The notes beneath the pieces were generated by a model. The model made no database searches. It was given only the letters and a program-made list of their open reading frames with translations, and had not been told where the DNA came from. Positions 21,176 to 27,785 of a stretch of DNA of 27,785 bases are shown here, one piece after another. The position numbers were made by a program, and so were the translations under genes. Every line of letters begins with the position of its first letter. The first letter of the stretch is position 1. The stretch comes from Silene noctiflora (lineage: Eukaryota; Streptophyta; Magnoliopsida; Caryophyllales; Caryophyllaceae): NCBI GenBank assembly GCA_009801015.1, contig VHZZ01000601.1, positions 142,459 through 170,243 on the forward strand, in the 5' to 3' direction.

Positions 21176-22077
21176 TAGAGTATAAAATATTGCATAGCCT
21201 AATATAAGGCACAAAAACTACGATTATATAAACTTACATAAGAGCTTCATCTATCTATTACGAATTATTCCGTATTAAAAACCGTAACTTAAACATGAAA
21301 ATAAAAGGTGAAATTGATTAGAGAAGACATAATTTTAAAAAATCGTAATTTGCCATATGTACTCCACATGCAATCATGTGGTGGAAATGACCGTCATTTT
21401 ATATTATAGAGATTGATAAGCACATACATAAGGTACGTATGGGATGTTTATGGACTTATGGTCCCCCTAACTTCATGTCTTCCTTACTATTCAACTAATA
21501 CTCCTTCATTTCTTATGCATCCGTTTTCACATGCAATCATGTCTTCCTTACCATTCAACTAATTACGGACTACTATAATGCAAATTTTATATACGATAAC
21601 GTAATTATATATGTACGTATGTACTGATCTACACTGAAAACTCGATTTGTAATCATAAATTGCGAATTATATATGTAACGTAGGTAACGTAGCTGTCAAA
21701 GGCATGGGCCTGTGAGAAGTGATGATCGAGTAGTGGGTGCAAGTAGTTGGCGCCACCGCGAAGACGGGCTGCAACCAACAACGACGAGATCGATCAGAAA
21801 AGTGTAGCATAATAATTTGTGTAGGATTTGGGACCATCCATCATCTTTATTACTTTGCGCTTCTTATTTTTACGTCCTCCCTTTATACGGAGTATGTCTT
21901 TATCTTAACTTCCAACTTTGTCAAATATCTGAGTTTGCTATGACGGACCTGGCCGTGTTACGCAAGCAAGTTTATTGAGCACAAATATTCGGACGTCTCT
22001 ACTTTATTTTAACAACCCCTACCCTTCGTGTGCATCAACAACAACCTATCATGAAACTAATTAGCGCAAAATGAGAT
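21176..22077. other. Intergenic, no gene seen; 26-bp direct duplication
   Basis: CATGTCTTCCTTACTATTCA... at 21474-21499 recurs with one difference at 21538-21563, and CACATGCAATCATGT occurs at 21365-21379 and 21528-21542, marks of local duplication. TACGGAGTA at 21886-21894. No coding supported. Confidence 0.55.
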
Positions 22078-22444
22078 GGCGTCACCGGGTGACACTCAAA
22101 TTGGACACCACCAGGGACATTATAGTAAATTACATAGATATTTTCATTTCCCTATACTAAAATTTTAAGTTCAAACTAATTAATAAAGAAGGGTAGTTTA
22201 GTAACTTAAAATTGCATGATTAATTCAAAATAGCAAATACAATAGTAAACAAGAGAGTAGATTTTTCTTAACAATTTGCCACTTTTTGAGGAAGATAGTT
22301 ATAACAAACAAATTGTTCTTTTATTTGCGTTCACATTTATTGTCATCCTCCATTTCAATAAGTAAATGAATAATGTTGTTGATGTATATATATATTATAG
22401 TTTGTGATATGCATATGGGAAACACGGCAGTGGTAATACATTCT

Positions 22445-22484
<40 letters not shown>

Positions 22485-22762
22485 CTACATCCGTTAAATG
22501 AAAAACGAAGAAGATGAAGAATGTAATACAATGATGAAGAAACGTAGTTATTGACGAAAATAATTTAGTGTAAATTAGGTTAATATTAAATAAATGATTT
22601 TGGTGTGAAATTTTATAGATCAAATTTAGTTTAGTTAGATTCAATTTTAGTTATAAAATTACATACATGCTCTTAAAATTTTGGCGCCAAAACGAAAAAA
22701 ATAGAATTTTTAATTTTCTTTAATTATGGTGACGCCGAGATTCGGCGCCACCCGGTGACGCC
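22078..22762. mobile_element. Candidate TIR element, ends GGCGTCACCGGGTG
   Basis: Perfect 14-bp inverted ends (22078-22091 and 22749-22762) bound 685 bp of AT-rich DNA with a 31-base T-run (22447-22477). No target-site duplication was recognised, so the superfamily is not assigned. The minus-strand frame through the T-run is low-complexity. Confidence 0.5.
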
Positions 22763-23497
22763 CTATCGCTATCCCTAATTAGCCCGTTTCATTCATTCAG
22801 CCATACATGATTGATACATACTCGTAGATGTTGAGTAATAGTTTCGGTAATGATATATGGGCATGGACCATAGAGTTAAGCTCCAAAAGAAATCAAACTA
22901 TTATTGTAACGGGACGGATTCCAATAATAGTAATTAGTAAGGACGGTTGTCCGTTTCCTTTTGGAAATCACTGTTTTGGGCTCACTTCACTGTCTGGACT
23001 CTGGACAGACGCTCATGCTACTACAAAAACCCCTTCATTTCCTCTCTTACGGAAATTAAAATAAAAATAAAATAATCTTCTAAAGTATTACGTAAGATTT
23101 TATCAAGAAAACATTGCTAGTAAAAAGAAACCAGTAAGTCTTATTAAAACGGAGTATTTATCTTAAATCTAAAATGGGTCGAACATTGCCATACGGAAGT
23201 AATAAAGACAAAAAATTTAGCATTTACTAGGCAACATAATATGTAATTTGATATGCATTCGACATGTTTTAAATGAGAATTTGTGAAAAGCCATCAGGAT
23301 TATGGCTTTTGTATTCGTATATGCTAGAGATTTGGGCCCAAAACACCAATAATGTTTTCACCTGCTTCTTGTAAACAATTGAATCTTTGATATGGTTCTA
23401 TACTTCTATTTGTCGTCTATGAAATGAAATAATAATTAACACCGGTGCGAAAAACAACTGAATCTTTGATATGACTTTTGTGAAAAGCAATCAGAAT
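22763..23497. other. Intergenic, no gene seen
   Basis: Two short words are locally duplicated: TGAATCTTTGATATG-like (about 23380 and 23458) and GTGAAAAGC-ATCAG-ATTAT (about 23282 and 23480). No coding supported. Confidence 0.5.
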
Positions 23498-23504
23498 TAT
23501 AATA

Positions 23505-23543
<39 letters not shown>
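23498..23543. repeat. (TTA)n microsatellite
   Basis: A run of about 14 trinucleotides at the 3' side of the LINE fragment (read on minus as AAT repeats), probably grown from its A-rich tail. Confidence 0.9.
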
Positions 23544-23992
23544 TATTTTATTTTATTTTTAAAAACGCAGCTTTTATTGAGAAATCAAAACAAAGTTTAC
23601 ATGAAATTGGTGGGCAGCCGAGACACTATCTGGGCTCCCACCCCCTTGGCTATAGCAAAGCTAAGTCGAGTAAAAATAAAAGTAGCAACACGCGCCCTGA
23701 AATCCTGAGAGACAGAAAATTTCTGAATCCGCTTGAGCAAGGCAATAGCATCCGCCTCCAACTCCCCGACCCCAAGGACGAGAAAGAAAAAGGTACGAAA
23801 CCATAGCCGTAGCAAATCCGCAGGACGAAGGGACCTGTCATGCTCATCGATCAAACCAATATTCACCTCCTTACCAACAGAGATACCAGAGCGGAAGCAG
23901 ATATCCACAAGGGTGTCACGAACAATGTTATGATAAAAATAAAGTTTACAAAAAATTAGTGGACAACCGAGATACTATATGGCCCCCCACTT
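23544..23992 (-). mobile_element. 5'-truncated LINE-type retroelement 3' end, with a second partial copy
   Basis: On the minus strand, frames read HNIVRDTLVDICFRSGISV, then LRPADLLRLWFR, then LSFAIAKGVGAQIVSRLPTN and a stop. I recall this from the C-terminal region that follows the reverse transcriptase in a group of plant non-LTR elements. About 60 residues seem missing between the second and third pieces. A 3' UTR with AATAAA (complement near 23575) and an A/T-rich tail follows. The segment at 23592-23642 recurs diverged at 23941-23990 (VSRLSTNFL in place of VSRLPTNFM), so the end of another copy lies just upstream. LINE-type is inferred; no reverse transcriptase core is in the window. Confidence 0.6.
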
Positions 23993-23993
23993 T

Positions 23994-24018
23994 ATAATAA
24001 TAATAATAATAATAATAA

Positions 24019-24049
<31 letters not shown>

Positions 24050-24072
24050 TATTATTACTATTATTATTATTA
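23994..24072. repeat. (TAA)n-(TTA)n microsatellite
   Basis: TAA repeats switch to TTA repeats, making a foldback-capable run between the LINE fragment and the satellite array. Confidence 0.9.
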
Positions 24073-26136
24073 TAACGAGTATTAATTCATTTTTCATGAT
24101 TATCCCGGTTTTGCTACCTCGTGTCCAAGGTCATTTCAGAAGTTTACCTATTCGATTTCAACCCAAAATAACGAGTATTAATTCATTTTTCATGATTATC
24201 CGAGGTTTGGCGAATGCAGGTTTATCACATACCGACGCCCCCAAATGTCATCCGTTGCTCCTCAAATTTTGTGTGACCGCTTTGTCTGACCAGTGGAACC
24301 TTCTATGTGATTTTCAGATAAATTTGTTACGGAATCTTGGAATCTCGAAAACCGTGTATTATAGACTTAAATTTGGGCCGTTCGGGAGGGCCTACCAGAC
24401 TTTTTTTTTTCCTACCGGTTTTGTTACCACGTGTCTAAGGTCATTTCAGGAGTTTACCTATTCGATTTCAACCACAAATATTAATTCATTTTTCTTGATT
24501 ATCCGAGGTTTGACGAATGGTGGTTTATCCCATACCGGCATCCCCAAATGTTCTCCTTTGCTCCTTAAATTTGGTGTGACCGCTTTGTATGACCCGTGGA
24601 ACCTTCTGTATGATTTTCAGAGAATTTTGTTACGGATTCTTGGAATCTCGAAAACCGTGTATTATACACTTTAATTTAGGCCATTCGGGAGGGCCTACCA
24701 GACTACTTTTCTTTTTCTCCCAGTTTTGCTACCACGTGTCCAAGGTCATTTCAGGAGTTTATCTATTCGATTTCAACCCCAAATAACGAGTATTAATTCA
24801 TTTTTCATGATTATCCGAGGTTCGACGAATGCTGGTTTATCCCATACCGGTACCCACAAATGTTCTCCGTTGCTCCTCAAATTTTGTGTGACCGCTTTGT
24901 GTAATTTTCAGAGAATTTTGTTCCGGGACTTTAGAATCTCGAAAACCGTGTATTATACACTTCACCTTGGGTCGTTCGGGAGGTCGTACCAAACTACGTT
25001 TCTTTTTTATCGATTTTTATATCACGTGTCCAAGGTCATTTCAGTAGTTTACCGATTCGATTTCAACCCCAAATAACGAGTATTAATTCATTTTTCATGA
25101 TTATCCGAGTTTCGACGAATGCTAGTTTGTCCCATACCGGCACCACCAAATGTTCTCCGTTGCTCCTCAACTTTTGTGTGACCGCTTTGTCTAACCCGTG
25201 GAACCTTCTGTGTGATTGATTATAAGAGAATTTTGTTACGGAATCTTGGAATCTCGAAAACCGTGTATTATACACGTAAATTTGGGCCGTTCGGGAGGGC
25301 CTACCAGACTACTTTTCTTTTTCTCCCGCTTTTGGTACCACGTGTCCAAGTTCATTTTAGGAGTTTAATTATTCGATTTCAACCCCAAATAACGAGTATT
25401 AATTCATTTTTCATGATTATCCGAGGTTCGACGGATGCTGGTTTATCCCATAACGGCACCTCCAAATGTTCTCCGTTGCTCCTCAAATTTTGTGTGAACG
25501 CTTTGTCTGACCCGTGGATTATTCTGTGTAATTTTCAGAGAATTTTGTTCCGTGACCTTCGAATCTCGAAAACCGTGTATTATACACTTAAATTTGGGTC
25601 GTTTGGGATATCGTACCAGACTACGTTTCTTTTTCTCCCAGTTTTGCTACCACGTGCATAAGGTCATTTCAGGAGTTTGCCTATTCGATTTCAACCCCAA
25701 ATAACGAGTATTAATTCATTTTTCATGATAATCGGAGGTTCGACGAATGTTGGTTTATTCTATACCGGCACCCCCAAATGTTCTCCGTTGCTCCTAAAAT
25801 TTTGTGTGACCGCTTTGTCTGACCCATGGAACCTTCTGTGCAATTTTCAGAGAATTTTGTTCCGGGATTTTCTAATCTCGAAAACCGTGTATTATACACT
25901 TCAATTTGGGTCGTTCGAGAGGTCGTACCAGACTACGTTTTTTTTTCTCCCGATTTTGCTACCACGTGTCCAAGGTCATTTCAGGAGTATAGCTATTTGA
26001 TTTCAACCCCAAATAACTGGTATTAATTCATTTTTCATGATTATCCGATGTTCGACAAATGCTGGTTTATCCCACACCGGTACCCCCAAATGTTCTCCGT
26101 TGCTCCTCAAATATTGTGTGACTGCTTTGTCTGACC
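24073..26136 (+). repeat. Tandem satellite array, unit about 312 bp
   Basis: The word TTAATTCATTTTT recurs at 24082, 24178, 24481, 24793, 25083, 25399, 25711 and 26023. Spacings are 96, 303, 312, 290, 316, 312 and 312. The first unit is internally deleted and the last is cut off at about 26136 by the LTR. Landmarks in each unit are CGAATGCTGGTTTATCCCAT, TGTTCTCCGTTGCTCCTCAA, CTCGAAAACCGTGTATTATA and CACGTGTCCAAGGTCATTTC. One reading frame is mostly open through all units because 312 is 104 codons, but no start context, signal or known domain is seen, so I annotate it as satellite, not protein. Confidence 0.92.
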
Positions 26137-27785
26137 TGTAACACCTGTAATTTACCAATTTCATATTTTAAGCTATTTTGGTAATTAATTAAGCTAATTA
26201 TGATTTTAAATCTTATTTTTATAAAATATGAATTTTATGGTATAATATTTATATTAATAATAATAAGTTCCGTCTTGAGTGTATAGTAGCCTTAAGACGT
26301 GTTTTAAGTCAAAACCTACTCATCTTATGAAGTCTTGGGCCTAGATATGCAAATAGACCCATTTATTACCTTCTCCTCACAAAAACCCCTCATAACCCTC
26401 TTCTCTTCATCTTCTTCATTTTCTCAGCAACCTCACCCAACACAATTCCACCATTGTTACAAAAGCATCAAACTCTCATAACTCCTCCATTTCTCGACCG
26501 ATTTCAGTATTTTTCGCGCCCTTTTTCTCCTCTCTTTATTCTTCACCTTTGTAAGTAAGAAAGGAGTCCTCTTTTGTCATTTTGAAAATTTTCATCTTAC
26601 CCTAATGGGTGAATTTTCTCTCTAAACTTGTGAATTTTTTTGTTTAGGCGAGAATCTCGAAGACCGGGAGGCGGATAGCTACATAGTGGATGATTCCATT
26701 GAGGATTGAAGACGCTTCGAGGTAACGGTGAAGGGTTACTCGACTTTACATCAATTATGTGTATACATGCGTGTTTATATTCTTAGAGATGTTAAAGTTG
26801 ATAAATTTTCATGCTTTATGATGTTTCAAGCTTTTTTATGGTTACATATGTCAAATTCTTGTGAATTATGGATGGTTAGATGTGTTGATGGTAAAATTGT
26901 GTTAAAGTCATCATCCTTATCAAGTTTAATGCTATTTTTATGAAGAATTCATGAAAAGTTGGATAAATGTAAACAATTGGTTGAAATATTGGTTTATGTT
27001 GGATAGTTGTTGGTATACATGCTGGTTTACGTCTTATACGTGTTACCGTGTCACAAAAATGTTGGAAAATCGGGTTGGAAATCATGTCGTATGTTAAGTT
27101 ACTGATTTTCGTCTACAGGAGTCCCCAGCCGGTAGACCGGCTGCCTGTCTGCCAGCTGGCTGGGAACATTCTGTTTCCAAAATGTTTAATATTATGGTTA
27201 GGTATGTCCCAGCCGGTGGCCCAGCTGCCGGTCCAGTGGCCGGCTGGGAGTCGTATGTATATTGTCTTTGATTTTCAAATGTCGGGTGTACCCAGCCGGT
27301 GGACTGGCTGCCGGTCCAGTGGCCGGCTAGGAGTGGTCTGTATGTTGAGTTTAAAATTTCAATTGTTAGTTATGCCCAGCCGGTGGACCGGCGGCCGGTC
27401 CAGTGGCCGGTTGGGGAGTTTCTATTTCAAATTTGTAATTTCTGGTTGTGGGTGTTTTCCCAATCGGCTGACCGGCTGCCGGTCCACTACCGGCTGTGAG
27501 CCCTCTGATGTGATTTTTGGAATTTTGGTATATCATTGTTGGCTGGGCCGGTTGGCCAGCAGCCGGTCACATGGACCGGCTGGGATCCTCTGCTTGTTTT
27601 TCTTCATTGTTTTATCCCATGTACTTGATGCCTTGTTAAGATGGATTGTTTACACTTTAACCTCGTGTTGTGTTATCAAATGAGCATGTATATGTTACTT
27701 GGCATGTGGAATCGGTTGGGAGTTTACCTTCCGGTTTAGTTGTATCGCGTCTTAGAAAGTGGAGGTTTATCCACATGTGGAATCG
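26137..27785 (+). mobile_element. Probable LTR (5' boundary) of an LTR retrotransposon, runs off the window
   Basis: The satellite stops abruptly at TGTAACACCTG (26137), the typical start of many plant Ty3/Gypsy LTRs. What follows resembles an LTR: AT-rich U3-like sequence, a TATAATATTTATA-like stretch near 26240, a CT-rich leader at 26370-26530, possible GTAAGT and GAGGTAAC donor-like words, and an internal minisatellite. The other end, internal region and target duplication lie outside the window, so the family (possibly a chromovirus) is a guess. Treated as a fossil element. Confidence 0.45.
27121..27590. repeat. GC-rich palindromic minisatellite, period about 84 bp
   Basis: Six clusters of CCAGCCGGTGGACCGGCTG / CCGGTCCAGTGGCCGGCTGG type start near 27125, 27209, 27292, 27376, 27460 and 27543, separated by diverged AT-rich spacers of about 40 bp. 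Each cluster is self-complementary and could fold into a stable hairpin. The plus frames through them are repeat artefacts. Confidence 0.85.

Noticed and set aside
22825-23064. 78-codon plus-strand frame
   Set aside because: No recognisable motif, no splice partner and AT-biased surroundings; probably chance.
23979-24674. 231-codon open frame
   Set aside because: Begins in a poly-Ile microsatellite and crosses satellite units; no domain. Kept only as a note on the satellite.
27048-27683. 211-codon open frame with repeated Pro-Val-Gln-Trp-like words
   Set aside because: It runs through the palindromic minisatellite, whose period is near a multiple of three; the apparent protein repeats are a by-product of the DNA repeats.

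Overview
This is a plant nuclear window, almost certainly from a eudicot. The reasons are split genes with GT-AG introns, two MIR396 loci, and dense small transposons (Helitron, Stowaway/mariner, Harbinger, hAT, Mutator, SINE, LINE) in AT-rich DNA. The 9-mer TACGGAGTA and the protein flavour suggest Caryophyllales (spinach/beet relatives), but that is memory-based and weak.

Layout. The window opens with the 3' end of a Helitron (1-93). The one intact protein gene is a five-exon GH36 galactosyltransferase of the raffinose-synthase / seed-imbibition family, closest to Arabidopsis RFS6/DIN10 (832-5566, + strand). Its first exon looks like a chloroplast transit peptide and carries a (Ser-Tyr)n microsatellite. 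From about 6.3 to 9.2 kb lie a SINE with a perfect target-site duplication, a Helitron, and a second Helitron nested inside a Stowaway-like element. A near-perfect 28-bp hairpin follows at 9.7 kb.

The regulatory core is a convergent pair of microRNA genes. MIR396a-type lies on + at 11535-11694, with both miR396a-5p and the usual 3p recognisable. MIR396b-type lies on - at 20243-20375. miR396 is known to repress GRF transcription factors and so limit cell proliferation. Between them lie a broken, intron-containing strictosidine-synthase-like pseudogene (17.6-18.5 kb) and a Harbinger-like, a hAT, a second Harbinger-like and a foldback Mutator-like element. The last three show direct or terminal-repeat evidence of insertion.

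Beyond 20.9 kb there is no host gene I can support. There is a 197-bp Stowaway-like MITE, an element with GGCGTCACCGGGTG inverted ends, a 5'-truncated LINE 3' end on the minus strand, and a tandem satellite array of about 312-bp units (24.07-26.14 kb). The array is cut by what looks like the 5' boundary of an LTR (26137 to the window end), which holds a GC-rich palindromic minisatellite of about 84-bp period.

No operon-like cooperation is expected. The GH36 gene (sugar metabolism) and the miR396 loci (growth control) are independent neighbours. I did not find a clearly undescribed multi-gene system. The most notable points are the convergent MIR396a/b pair, the transposon next to the MIR396a core promoter, the dispersed TACGGAGTA motif, and the open-framed 312-bp satellite.
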